From CAVRTJ01 sp964507185 (GTDB taxonomy: Bacteria; Acidobacteriota; UBA4820; DSQY01), in NCBI GenBank assembly GCA_964507185.1, contig CAZDOY010000013.1, positions 1-64,000 on the forward strand: a stretch of DNA of 64,000 bases. The letters are read 5' to 3'. The position numbers and the translations under genes were made by a program. Of this stretch, positions 17,202 through 28,265 are shown one piece after another. A model generated the notes under the pieces. It had not been told where the DNA came from, made no database searches, and saw nothing but the letters and a program-made list of their open reading frames with translations. Within the stretch, counting starts at the first letter, position 1. The number at the start of each line of letters is the position of its first letter.

Positions 17202-17966
17202 CTACTCAACGCGTTCGATCAGTACGACGGTGACGTTATCCTCCCCGCCCCTGTCGTTCGCGAGGGCAATCAGCTTCCTACACGCATCTTCCAACCCGGC
17301 GGTATCTGCAAGGACGTCCCTGATGTCTTCATCCCTGACCATGCTGTTGAGCCCGTCGGTGCACAGGAGCAGGCGGCTTCCCGTCGGCATGGCGATTTCC
17401 GCCACATCCCCCTTGGCATGTTCTCTCGTGCCGAGGGCTTTCGTAATGACATTCCGGAAAGGATGCTGTTCGGCCTCACTTTCGGTAAGGAAGCCCTGCC
17501 GGACCTGCTCCCCCACCCAGGAGTGGTCCATGGTCAAGACATGCAGTTCGGAATCATCCAAGAGGTACGCACGGCTGTCGCCAACGTGCGAGATGACGAC
17601 CTTCTCGCCATTGCGCAGAGCTGCGACAACGGTAGTGCCCATCCCCCTCGACTCGGGGTGATCGGCCGCGTATGCCTGAATCCGGTCATTTGCCGCGGCT
17701 ATTGCGGTCCTCAGCCTGTTGCCGTCGAATGACAGGCTTTCGTCATATTCATACGGCCATGTCGCGTCTTCCGAAAGAGAGTTCGTATCGAAAAAAGCGA
17801 TGATTTCCTTGACGGCGAGCTGCGCGGCCACCTCGCCGGAGGAATGCCCACCCATCCCATCCGCAACGATATACAGGTTCTTCTCCGTGCGAATGGCAAA
17901 AGCATCTTCGTTGTTTACGCGTTTCTTTCCCACGTCGCTGAGGCCGAAGGATTCGAACCGACTCAT
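17202..17966 (-). CDS. PP2C-family serine/threonine protein phosphatase
   Basis: 254 residues, the compact bacterial Stp1/PrpC form. All metal-binding motifs are present: GKKRVNNEDAF, ADGMGGHSSGEVA, MGTTVVAAL, SHVGDSRAYLL, LLLCTDGL and GGEDNVTVV, so two or three metal ions can be bound. It removes phosphate from Ser/Thr on proteins. Its start (ATG 17966) overlaps the stop of the DnaJ/TPR gene by four bases. No Ser/Thr kinase is in the window. An alternative far-upstream start would lie inside the DnaJ gene and is unlikely. Confidence 0.92.
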   Translation of the reverse strand: MSRFESFGLSDVGKKRVNNEDAFAIRTEKNLYIVADGMGGHSSGEVAAQLAVKEIIAFFDTNSLSEDATWPYEYDESLSFDGNRLRTAIAAANDRIQAYAADHPESRGMGTTVVAALRNGEKVVISHVGDSRAYLLDDSELHVLTMDHSWVGEQVRQGFLTESEAEQHPFRNVITKALGTREHAKGDVAEIAMPTGSRLLLCTDGLNSMVRDEDIRDVLADTAGLEDACRKLIALANDRGGEDNVTVVLIERVE

Positions 17967-18616
17967 GGCTTCTTTCCAAAAAACGAAAATCCGGAGGATT
18001 TGCCCCCGCGGACCTTGTCCAGAAGCGATGCGATCTTTTCGTCTTTCGGATGAGAAGGCAACGCATTCTCCAGCAACCTCTGGGCCCTCAGGGCCTGACC
18101 GTTCTCGATGAGAAATGTGGCATATTGTATAACGTACGAAGCCGTGAATGGATCTCTCTCGATGGCTTCTTCCACCTGCGCCCCGCCTTCCGCCCGCCAT
18201 TTGGGGAACTTCATCCTGATCATGCCTGCGTTGAACATGGACTCGACGTTTTCGGGATCCAACCGCAGAATGTGGTCGAAGACCGCAAGCGCGCCTCCCA
18301 GGTCGCCGGAGCGAAGACGGCTCTTGCCTTGTGGCAGAAGCTCCCTTACCTGTTCCGGAATCGACTTTTGTGCGGTCTTTGATTCGCCCGTCGAGAGGGA
18401 CTGGTCGTACTTTGCACGGAGGTACGGCCGTCTCAACGTATTGTAGGCCTCCGTAATATCCTTGAGGACCGTCTCCGCCTCGGCCTTTCGCGTCTTCTCC
18501 TCAAAGCGGTCAGGGTGGTATTCCCGCACCAGCGCTCTGAACGCTTTGGAAATCTCTGCTTGGCTTGCCTGGGGCTCCAGCCCCAGGAGCTCATAGAAAT
18601 TCTGTCCGTTCTCCAT
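17963..18616 (-). CDS. DnaJ-domain protein with TPR-like C-terminal part
   Basis: 217 residues. The J domain covers residues ~5-72 with HPD at 34-36 (YHPDRF), so it should stimulate a DnaK-type ATPase. There is no G/F region, zinc finger or DnaJ C-terminal domain. From about residue 95 the sequence is helical with TPR-like spacing (LGGALAVFDHILRLDPEN, then EEAIERDPF...ATFLIENG). It is probably an adaptor that brings DnaK to a protein complex. The stop overlaps the phosphatase start (ATGA), so the two proteins are made together. Confidence 0.87.
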   Translation of the reverse strand: MENGQNFYELLGLEPQASQAEISKAFRALVREYHPDRFEEKTRKAEAETVLKDITEAYNTLRRPYLRAKYDQSLSTGESKTAQKSIPEQVRELLPQGKSRLRSGDLGGALAVFDHILRLDPENVESMFNAGMIRMKFPKWRAEGGAQVEEAIERDPFTASYVIQYATFLIENGQALRAQRLLENALPSHPKDEKIASLLDKVRGGKSSGFSFFGKKP

Positions 18617-18768
18617 GGCTTCCTAGATTAGCCCAAGGGCGAGGCGGATGCAAGCTTATGCCCGCACTGCGCCCTTATGGGCGACAACTCCCCGGGCGTT
18701 CGCCCTTCCCGTGGCGGCCGAAACCGGGAGAATCCATGAAACATCATAACCGACCTGCTTCCCGGGGG

Positions 18769-19896
18769 CTATTTCCTATAAGATACGGTCTTCTTGTTGT
18801 GACGGACCTCGTGCAGTTTTTTCGCTTCGCGCCGGACGACATCGCGGACGTTCTTGTCCTTAACCAGCAGTTTGAGATCGAGATCCATCAGCCTGGAGAT
18901 CAAAGGAAGCGCCAGTCCCGGCGGCACTTTCGGATTGAAAATCAGTCCCTTGATTACGGCGTACCTTTTCATCCAATCTGCATTGCGCACCATTTTCCTG
19001 AAGAGATCGGGCGGAAGATTCCTCATCCTCGCGAAAGCCTCCACCTCACCGTCCGTCAGCTTTGGAGAATCCAGGACCGATTCCTGAACGACCTTGTTAT
19101 TGTCACGGATCAGCACTGAACGGGCTTCCTTGTTCCCCTTGAGCGCAAGCTCCATCTTCGCCGGAACAGGCATCTGGAGGATTTGCTGGTACAGGCTTCT
19201 GAAACTCTCCGGCGGAAGTGGTCCTTCAGCCGTGGCGAGTTCCAGAAGTTCCGCGGAGAGTTTGCTGGCGGCTTCTTCTAAAGCCGTGGCCGGTGCTTCT
19301 GTGGCTTCCTCCTCTTCTTCTTCACCGACCGGCCTTTTAAGCTCTCCGCCTGCAAGACCCAGCTTCAATCCGAATCGTAGCTCCAGCAGAGAAGGAATTT
19401 CCGGATTGTCCCTGAAGAACTGCTCCGCCAGGTCGAATATGCGCCTCACCTGGTTCGGGGAGAGGGATGGGTTTGCAAGGAGCGCAACGACGATGGAAGG
19501 CGACTCGATGAGGCGTATTTGATTGTCCAGCAGCATGTCCACGCCTTCATCCTTCGCATGCTGCGCGTACCATTCGAGCGTTTCATTCGAAGCCTTGCTG
19601 TTCTTGAGGGCAGCATCTCGGATTCTGTTGTTCTTTCCGAGGATTCTAATCGCAAAGTCCAACACCCGAGGATCGAAGGGGTGATCGGGCAGGACCTCCG
19701 TCCACTCCTGCTCGGTGACCTCCGCCAGGCTCTCCTTGCAGGCAAGACGGACCTCGTCGTCCGGATCCGTCCGCAACAAGATCCAGGCTTCGATCAGATC
19801 CTCCCGCGGGATCGGCAGCGCCCCCCTGGCCGCTGCCTTTCTCACCTGATCCGGTACCTGGCCGCTTAAAATGCGTTCGACGATCGGGTGGCTCAC
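18769..19896 (-). CDS. HEAT-like helical repeat protein A, unknown function
   Basis: 375 residues, all-helical in appearance, no signal peptide or membrane segment. Begins IVERILSGQVPDQVRKAAARG, followed by pairs of helices of HEAT/Armadillo length (DEVRLACKESL; LANPSLSPNQVRRIF; IRDNNKVVQESVLDSPKLT; IKGLIFNPKVPPGLALPLI). A central acidic linker (residues ~188-205, mostly Glu) splits two halves. The C-terminal ~110 residues resemble the C-terminus of protein B (20765-21499), so the two are probably paralogues. Start overlaps the RodZ-like stop by four bases. Likely a scaffold; no enzymatic motif seen. Confidence 0.75.
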   Translation of the reverse strand: MSHPIVERILSGQVPDQVRKAAARGALPIPREDLIEAWILLRTDPDDEVRLACKESLAEVTEQEWTEVLPDHPFDPRVLDFAIRILGKNNRIRDAALKNSKASNETLEWYAQHAKDEGVDMLLDNQIRLIESPSIVVALLANPSLSPNQVRRIFDLAEQFFRDNPEIPSLLELRFGLKLGLAGGELKRPVGEEEEEEATEAPATALEEAASKLSAELLELATAEGPLPPESFRSLYQQILQMPVPAKMELALKGNKEARSVLIRDNNKVVQESVLDSPKLTDGEVEAFARMRNLPPDLFRKMVRNADWMKRYAVIKGLIFNPKVPPGLALPLISRLMDLDLKLLVKDKNVRDVVRREAKKLHEVRHNKKTVSYRK

Positions 19897-20768
19897 TGCC
19901 CGCTCTCTTCCGTTCGTGGCCTCGGAATCAGGAAGTCCTTGATGACCCGTCCCTCGCCCGTCGGCAATTTGACGATCCTGCCCTTGAACACGATCTCCAG
20001 GCCGGCGGCATTGCCGATGTCGGCCTTGAACTCCTTTCCGTCAAAAGAGAGCCTCTCTCCCGGGGACAGCAGGCGGTAGACCTTTCGTTCGCCGTCCGCC
20101 CAGAGTCCAAGCCAGCAAGGTCGCAAGCATGTGATGACCAGATCGTCCTCCCCTGCCCGGTCCGCGGGCGCAACCGCGGAGGATCCCCGCGCCGGCGGTG
20201 GCCCCACCGGAGGCCCAGAAAGAGCTGAAGATGGAGCATTGACGGCCTCCAGGTTTCTGTTCGCCTGCCTCGGCTCGCGGGGTCCTGAATCAGTCATGGA
20301 TTCATCCGGAACCGCAGGAAAAGCCTTCTGTTCATGCCCGGGGACCGGTGGGTTCTGAATTTCCAGGTGCGAATCAAAGGGAGGAAGCTCCATCCACCAG
20401 AGGGCCCCTGCGACCAGGGCCGCAAGCAGCACAAGTATGATCGCCCAGACCATCCACCAGGCGCTGTTTCGCCCCTGATTCGCCGAACTCCGGCCGCCTT
20501 CCCGTACGGGCTCCGGTTCGGCCTGCTTTAGTTTCATAAAACGGGTGATAAAGGGTTCGGGATCGATCTCGAGCCTCCGGCTGTAGGCCTTGATAAACCC
20601 CACGACAAACACGTCCGGTGGCAGCTCTTCGAAGCGGCCGTTTTCGATCGCCTCGAGAATCGGCCGGCGTATCTTCGTGTCCCTGCACATGTCTTCGAGC
20701 GTGACCCCCGCAGCCCTTCGCCGATCGGTCAGGTCCTCCCCCAGCGCTTTTGCCATCTCCTCCGTCAT
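19893..20768 (-). CDS. RodZ-like membrane protein with N-terminal helix-turn-helix
   Basis: 291 residues. Residues ~10-75 form the HTH_25-type domain found in RodZ (LTDRRRAAGVTLEDMCRDT, then IENGRFEELPPDVFVVGFIK). A single membrane segment lies at about 103-127 (WWMVWAIILVLLAAL). A Pro/Ser-rich periplasmic linker and a C-terminal DUF4115-type domain follow (about 205-285; LVITCLRPCWLGLWADG). RodZ anchors MreB and the elongation machinery in rod-shaped cells. Both ends overlap the two HEAT-like genes by four bases, so all three are expected to be made in a fixed ratio. GGGAGG ribosome site before the ATG. Confidence 0.85.
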   Translation of the reverse strand: MTEEMAKALGEDLTDRRRAAGVTLEDMCRDTKIRRPILEAIENGRFEELPPDVFVVGFIKAYSRRLEIDPEPFITRFMKLKQAEPEPVREGGRSSANQGRNSAWWMVWAIILVLLAALVAGALWWMELPPFDSHLEIQNPPVPGHEQKAFPAVPDESMTDSGPREPRQANRNLEAVNAPSSALSGPPVGPPPARGSSAVAPADRAGEDDLVITCLRPCWLGLWADGERKVYRLLSPGERLSFDGKEFKADIGNAAGLEIVFKGRIVKLPTGEGRVIKDFLIPRPRTEESGQ

Positions 20769-21499
20769 GAGGACCTCCCAAGCCGGGTTTGGAGCATCCG
20801 CCTGAGTGCCTGAGGCACTTTTGGATCCGTCGCGAGATTCCTGACGTGATTCATGTTAAGAGAGCCGATAAATGGAATGACAGCGGCAAGCGGCGTTCTC
20901 GCATTCCTTATCAGCCCTATTCTTACGTCTACCCTGGGAGACCACTTCGGGTCCCTGGCCACGGCCCCGAGCACAGGCGACGGCGTTCGGGGCTGGTTTA
21001 TGAGAAAAAGCACGTCTTCCTCCACCAGTCTCGAATTCTTTAGCAGCGCCCTGATCACCTGGGGATCTTTTTCCTTCCTCATCGCCTTGAGCACCCGTCC
21101 GGCCGCCAGGCGTCCCAGCGTTATTTTCTCACCCGTAGCCATTGCGGGCAGACGCTGAAGCAGCACGGCCTCTGCCTGATGGCGCACCTCCGTGCTCACC
21201 TTGAAATTCTGTATGGTGAGGTTCAAATCCCGCCAGAAAAGGAACTTCACCAGATTCATGGCCTCGCCGACAGGCGTGCTCGGATGGTTCACCAGGCTGA
21301 ACTGTACGCGCAATGACCGCGCCCATTTGCTGTGCGCCACGCTGTTCAAAAAATTCTCGGGCAGGTCCGCCCGCTCCAGCACCTTGACGATGTGTCTTTC
21401 CCTGGTCGCGGGGTGAGTCACCAGGGAAGGCAGTTCGGAAACAGGAAGCCCCGGTAACTCCGCCCAGAGTTCATCTTCCGTCAGCGTGAGGTCCAGCAT
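20765..21499 (-). CDS. HEAT-like helical repeat protein B, unknown function
   Basis: 244 residues from ATG 21499, preceded by GGAAGGAGG. Soluble and helical. Repeating units have a form like LLKNSRLVEEDVLFLINQ and IRNARTPLAAVIPFIGSL. The last ~90 residues align by eye with the C-terminus of protein A: N..(V/L)..E.VL, then W..R..V..GLI.N...P...(A/V)(L/I)P.I..L, then A.D..V....RR. The N-terminal half (SLVTHPATRERHIVKVLER) also looks like one such unit. Probably a protein-protein interaction scaffold. It overlaps the RodZ-like gene by four bases and lies 82 bases downstream of adenosine deaminase. Confidence 0.72.
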   Translation of the reverse strand: MLDLTLTEDELWAELPGLPVSELPSLVTHPATRERHIVKVLERADLPENFLNSVAHSKWARSLRVQFSLVNHPSTPVGEAMNLVKFLFWRDLNLTIQNFKVSTEVRHQAEAVLLQRLPAMATGEKITLGRLAAGRVLKAMRKEKDPQVIRALLKNSRLVEEDVLFLINQPRTPSPVLGAVARDPKWSPRVDVRIGLIRNARTPLAAVIPFIGSLNMNHVRNLATDPKVPQALRRMLQTRLGRSS

Positions 21500-21581
21500 G
21501 GACCGCCTCCTTCCTGCAATTGTATTGCGGGATGCTTCCTTTAACAAGGCGGGCGGAGGATTTGAAGGCTTTTCAGGGCTT

Positions 21582-22550
21582 TCAGGACACCCTCTGCACG
21601 AGGTCCCGCTTCTGCCCGTCAGGCAGCAGTGAGGCCTGCGCTGCATAAGTCTGGCTCGCGGCAACGTCTTTCATGGTCCACCATCCGCGCCTGACGGCCC
21701 AGGACAGCTCACGACAGAGGGTCGTGCCAAAGAGCGCGGGGTCGTCGGTCCCCAGGGAAAGGTGGCTTCCCGCCGCCCACAGGGCCTTCAGGGGATGTTC
21801 TTCCCTTCTCCCGACGGCACCGGTCTTGCGATTGCTGGTAGGGCACACCTCCAGGTGAACACGGCGCGCAACGACCTCGTCGAGGACCCTGGGATCCCTG
21901 GCTGCGGCAATTCCGTGCCCCAGCCTTGGCGGGGTAAACACTTCCAGCGCGGACATCACCTCTTCAGGGCCGAGGGTTTCGCCTGCATGAGGGATGACTG
22001 GAAAGCCGACCTCGCGGCACGCCCCGGCGAAGTCGCGAAAGATGCACGCCGGCGCAGAGGCTTCATCGCCCCCCAGGCCGAACGCAACAACCCCCTTGCC
22101 CCGAAGGGCGAGTGCCAGCTCCAGGTCTCGTTCCAGCATCGCGCGATCCCACTGACGCACCCCGTCCACGATGAGGCGGCAGGCTATGGGAGCAGAGGCG
22201 GTCCTTTCCGCTAACCGCCTGAGGCACGCCTCCGGCGGCAGCCCATGGCGTTCCCACACCGTGGGAGAGACCCTTATTTCGGCATAAATAACGCCTTGAC
22301 GCTTCAGTCTCAGAACCACGCGGTCAAAAAGCCATAGGAGGTCGTCCGGCTCTCTGAGCAGGCCCACGAGCTGTCCGAAGTGCGAAAGGAAGTCCTGAAA
22401 AGAAGCGTGCCTGTAAAGCTGTCGTATCTCTTTCGGATCGGTATTCCTGTCCTTCCTAAAGGCGAGCGTCGACGCCTCGGCGGGGGAAATGCTCCCCTCC
22501 AGGTGGATGTGCAACTCGATTTTAGGCAGATGTGTGAGGTTCCGCCTCAA
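21582..22550 (-). CDS. add: adenosine deaminase
   Basis: 322 residues when the TTG at 22550 is used; it overlaps the preceding stop as TTGA. An in-frame ATG at 22592 would add 14 residues but overlaps the upstream gene by 46 bases. Zinc and catalytic motifs are complete: LPKIELHIHLEGS, PHAGE, RLGHGI, CPTSN and SLGTDDPALFG. It deaminates adenosine (or a close relative) to inosine in purine salvage. Family members such as adenine or aminofutalosine deaminase share these motifs, so the exact substrate is not certain. Confidence 0.85.
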   Translation of the reverse strand: MRRNLTHLPKIELHIHLEGSISPAEASTLAFRKDRNTDPKEIRQLYRHASFQDFLSHFGQLVGLLREPDDLLWLFDRVVLRLKRQGVIYAEIRVSPTVWERHGLPPEACLRRLAERTASAPIACRLIVDGVRQWDRAMLERDLELALALRGKGVVAFGLGGDEASAPACIFRDFAGACREVGFPVIPHAGETLGPEEVMSALEVFTPPRLGHGIAAARDPRVLDEVVARRVHLEVCPTSNRKTGAVGRREEHPLKALWAAGSHLSLGTDDPALFGTTLCRELSWAVRRGWWTMKDVAASQTYAAQASLLPDGQKRDLVQRVS

Positions 22551-22906
22551 TAGTGCTCGGCGGTCTGTTTGAAATCGTAATGCATAACCCAACGGTAAAC
22601 CTTGAGATCGACGGGCACATCAAAGTGAGCCTCCATGTTAATGTACGCGCCTTGCCGGCTTACCTTGATATCCTTGGAAGTGATCGGCAGGTTCAGTTCC
22701 TTGGCCTTGTCCAGAAGGTCCTTGACCATCTGGTCGTGACTCCTGTTCCAACAGTCCTCTCGGGAGTACTGCGTCATGAAATCCTTGAACTGGTATGCAT
22801 TGACGCGTGGTGGGACGGCCTTGACGAGCACGAAGATGATCGCCGCCACGATGATGACCATGAGGAGAAGAGCCAACCTGCCTTCACCGCGTTCCCGTCT
22901 ATCCAT
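22547..22906 (-). CDS. small single-pass membrane protein
   Basis: 119 residues. ATG 22906 has a perfect AGGAGG site six bases upstream; an in-frame TTG two codons earlier is unlikely. Residues ~10-30 are a membrane segment (LALLLMVIIVAAIIFVLVKA) with basic residues before it, so the remainder should be outside the cytoplasm. The exported part, with PP.VNAYQFKDFM and a C-terminal VPVDLKVYRWVMHYDF, resembles the DUF4845-type small anchored proteins, but this is a weak impression. Lies between valS and adenosine deaminase in the same direction. Confidence 0.75.
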   Translation of the reverse strand: MDRRERGEGRLALLLMVIIVAAIIFVLVKAVPPRVNAYQFKDFMTQYSREDCWNRSHDQMVKDLLDKAKELNLPITSKDIKVSRQGAYINMEAHFDVPVDLKVYRWVMHYDFKQTAEHY

Positions 22907-22955
22907 CGACAACCTCCTAAGGCTACTGAGATTCTATGAATCAAAACAGCTGCTG

Positions 22956-25628
<2,673 letters not shown>

Positions 25629-25655
25629 GGGCGCCTCTCAGGGGTGCAGGATACA

Positions 25656-25680
25656 CGAAAAACAGGGGCGAACCCCTGTT
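25656..25680 (-). terminator. Rho-independent terminator after the receiver/CheW-like operon
   Basis: AACAGGGG and CCCCTGTT pair perfectly around a 4-base loop, followed on the - strand by TTTTT. Lies between the receiver gene stop and the valS start. Confidence 0.88.
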
Positions 25681-25714
25681 CTCGCGGAACCTGTGGGTGC
25701 ATATTCCTGGCGGT

Positions 25715-27829
25715 TCAATCCGTTTCTTCTGTCTCGAGTTCCTGAATGCGGCGTTTTATGATGCTCTCCGCAAGTTCTGGTATGACTTCCCAGGCCACCG
25801 GCTTCACGATGTCCGGCAGCAAGGCCTTTACCTCATCTGAGACGAGGTCTCGGCTGATGGCCTTGACGGTCTCGCGGATGATATCCGGGGCCATTTCCTC
25901 GGTCACCTGGCCCACCACCCCGGGGGCGGTTTCCTGGGCGGCCTGCCTTATGGCTTGGGGAAGGGATTGTTCGATGGCCCTGGACACTGCAGAGGCGGCC
26001 TCCGTCTCCGCTATCGGCTTGACCAGATCCGGGAGATTCTCGCCCGCTGACTGACGGACCATCTCCGGTATCACGCCTCCGAGGATCTCCCTGCCCAGGT
26101 CCGGTACAATCCTGCCAGCCGATTCCCTCACCGCGTCAGGCACCGCCTGCCCCAGGATCTCGTTGATCCTGGCTGACGCAATATCTCCGATGGCTTTTTC
26201 CACAGCCGCCCCGACCGCATCATTCACCGCTCGTTCCACGGCGGGACCGATCAGGCGCTCCAGTGCATCCTCGACCATCTTCTCGATTTCGGCGCGGTCG
26301 GCGGGCTCCGGCACAGCCGCCTGTTTTGCGGCGGGCTCTTCGGGGCCGGCGGTATCGCTTCCAGCCGCAAATGCGGGCGCCTCTTCGGAGGGTTTCTCTT
26401 CCAGAGACTCCGCTGCCCCGGTCTCATGTCCCGGTGCCTGTCCTTCCAGGCCGGCAGCGGTCTCGGACTCCACGGCCGAGATCTCTCCCTCGGCAATCGC
26501 TTCTACCGATTCCGCTTCGCCTTCGTAAGGCATAAAGGGGCTCTCTTCGAGGGATTTGCCCGCTTCGTCCTCTTCTCCGGGTTGCTCTTTCATACTCCCA
26601 ACGGCTTCTTCGGGCGATGAAGCCCCGAGGTCGCCCAACTCGTAAGCCTGGCCGGCGTCCGCCTCAGCCTCGGATGTTGCATCCCCGGAAGGTTGCTCCG
26701 AGGGGAGTTGGGCTTCCTCGTCCAAGAGCTTTTGCGCTTCGGAGACCATCTCCTGCTGCGCGGTGAGTTCGTGGACGATGGGTGGGGGTTCCTCGGTCTC
26801 GATTTCTTCGAAAGGCTGATCGAATGCGGTGGGTTCGAAAGACGCCGGCGATTCCGCACCCGCATCCCGTTCCGCAGCGGGTTCCGGCTCCATCCCGGCC
26901 GTCGCGGATGCCTCCTGCTCCGCCGGTTGAAGGTGCACGTCCGGCGCCTCCAACGTTTCCGCCGGTGTAACTACTTCGTCGAAGGCCGCCTCCGGGATTT
27001 CGTCTTCGGGCATGATCTCGCCGATATCCACCGCCTCAGGGAAGGCGTCTTCCTCCGGCTTCGGCGCACCTAGGTCCGCCGTGGTCTCGGCCTCAAGATC
27101 TTCCTGGCCGACGGCTTCCACGTCCGAACTCTCGAGCACGAGTTCCTGCGCTTCGGAGTCCGCGGACTCAGCAGTGGGTTCTGAGTAAAGGTCGGAAGCG
27201 ACTTCGAGATCGTCCGCCTCCCCTGCCCTTCTGGCCGAGATGACGGTCTGCTCTATGGAGGATTCTGAGGGCAGCTCATTCGCGCCCTCGGGCATCTCGT
27301 ATTCCAGCTCGGGGCTTATGAAGGCGCCGCTTTCTTCCGAGGTGCCGGCATCTGCCTCCTCGGCTACGGAGTGAGGCCGTTCCTCGGAAGACACGACGAA
27401 TTCCTGTCGACTGTGGAATATCTGAGCCGATTCTTCGTGATCAGGGGCCGTGTAGACTACCCTCTTGCTAAGAAGCTCCTCGACTTTGTCCACCAGCATC
27501 TTGGAGTCGAAGGGCTTCGTGATGTACGTATCGGCACCGGACGAACGCGCTTTGTCCTCGTCGAAAGGCTCGAACGTGCCTGTCAATAGAATGACGGGAA
27601 TGGATGAATAACCGGGATCACTCTTGACGAAAGAAGCGACCTCGTAACCGTTCATCTCGGGCATTATGACATCGCACAGAAGGATGTCGGGGCGGTCTTC
27701 CTTGATCTTCTCCACGGCGGCTCTGCCGTTGGAGACGCACGAGACCTCGTAATCCTCTTCGACAAACGTTAGCTCCACCACTTTCTGTATGGTGACGCTG
27801 TCATCGGCTAAAAGAATCTTCTTCGGCAT
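25715..27829 (-). CDS. receiver-domain protein with acidic linker and a C-terminal array of 12-residue repeats
   Basis: 704 residues. Residues 1-122 are a complete response-regulator receiver: KKILLADDSVTIQ with the acidic pair, phospho-acceptor Asp in ILLCDVIMPEMNG, Thr in VILLTGTF and Lys in YITKPFD. Residues ~140-515 are a very acidic, Ala/Glu/Pro-rich stretch without recognisable fold. From about residue 526 to 693 the chain can be laid out as some fourteen back-to-back 12-residue units (for example AVPDAVRESAGR, IVPDLGREILGG, LLPDIVKPVAWE). No output domain of known type is present. It is the last gene of an operon with two CheW-like proteins, so it may be the phosphorylated partner of a chemosensory array or of a motility/polarity system such as FrzS or AglZ; this is inference. 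Confidence 0.88.
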   Translation of the reverse strand: MPKKILLADDSVTIQKVVELTFVEEDYEVSCVSNGRAAVEKIKEDRPDILLCDVIMPEMNGYEVASFVKSDPGYSSIPVILLTGTFEPFDEDKARSSGADTYITKPFDSKMLVDKVEELLSKRVVYTAPDHEESAQIFHSRQEFVVSSEERPHSVAEEADAGTSEESGAFISPELEYEMPEGANELPSESSIEQTVISARRAGEADDLEVASDLYSEPTAESADSEAQELVLESSDVEAVGQEDLEAETTADLGAPKPEEDAFPEAVDIGEIMPEDEIPEAAFDEVVTPAETLEAPDVHLQPAEQEASATAGMEPEPAAERDAGAESPASFEPTAFDQPFEEIETEEPPPIVHELTAQQEMVSEAQKLLDEEAQLPSEQPSGDATSEAEADAGQAYELGDLGASSPEEAVGSMKEQPGEEDEAGKSLEESPFMPYEGEAESVEAIAEGEISAVESETAAGLEGQAPGHETGAAESLEEKPSEEAPAFAAGSDTAGPEEPAAKQAAVPEPADRAEIEKMVEDALERLIGPAVERAVNDAVGAAVEKAIGDIASARINEILGQAVPDAVRESAGRIVPDLGREILGGVIPEMVRQSAGENLPDLVKPIAETEAASAVSRAIEQSLPQAIRQAAQETAPGVVGQVTEEMAPDIIRETVKAISRDLVSDEVKALLPDIVKPVAWEVIPELAESIIKRRIQELETEETD
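25751..26254 (-). repeat. coding repeat: about 14 consecutive 36-base (12-residue) units
   Basis: Within the receiver protein, residues ~526-693 align without gaps as 12-mers. The rough consensus is two hydrophobics, Pro, Asp/Glu, two hydrophobics, Arg/Lys, two variable, Ala/Ile/Val, one variable, Glu/Lys/Gly. Pro is at position 3 in eight of the units (AVPDAVRESAGR through VIPELAESIIKR). Units differ in DNA sequence, so this is an old protein repeat and not a recent tandem duplication. Confidence 0.75.
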
Positions 27830-28265
27830 CCATGCCCCCTATCCGGTCCGTGTCATTGTACCGAAGTCCTAGCGCACTGTAAAGCTTGTCGACACGCACA
27901 CATTCCGCCGTCCGATCCGCGACGTCGATAGTTCCGATAATAAAACCGTTAGTTGTGTCTTCTTCCCATTCCTGCGGCGTGCAATCCGGCGGCAGCATGT
28001 CGGGCTCTCCGCCGGCTAGAGCCAGGAGCCGTCCGGACAGCCCCAGGATCAACAGCATGCGGTTCGCGTCATCGCCGGCGCCCCAGAAGGACGCGCGCAA
28101 GACGGGGATGGCCTCCCCCTCGCCTTCCAGCACACCGAGCAGCCATTCCTTGCTTCGCGGTATCGGCAAAGGCTCTTCCCATTCTCGCACGGACTTGACC
28201 GTTTCCACGGGAAAGGCGAGTCTTCGCCCTCCGGCGCTGAAGAGAACGAATCGCCGCGCGTTCAT
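27801..28265 (-). CDS. CheW-like domain protein 1
   Basis: 154 residues. Start ATG 28265 overlaps the stop of the upstream CheW-like gene by four bases; the 3' end overlaps the receiver gene by 29 bases. The opening RRFVLFSAGGRRLAFPVETVKSVRE matches the first strands of CheW domains, followed by LLGVLEGEGEAIPVLRASFWG and, later, LLILGLSGRLLALAGGE, which correspond to the second CheW subdomain. CheW proteins couple receptors to the CheA kinase. The protein is near normal CheW size but divergent, and no CheA or receptor gene is in the window. Family call is from pattern only. Confidence 0.75.
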   Translation of the reverse strand: MNARRFVLFSAGGRRLAFPVETVKSVREWEEPLPIPRSKEWLLGVLEGEGEAIPVLRASFWGAGDDANRMLLILGLSGRLLALAGGEPDMLPPDCTPQEWEEDTTNGFIIGTIDVADRTAECVRVDKLYSALGLRYNDTDRIGGMDAEEDSFSR

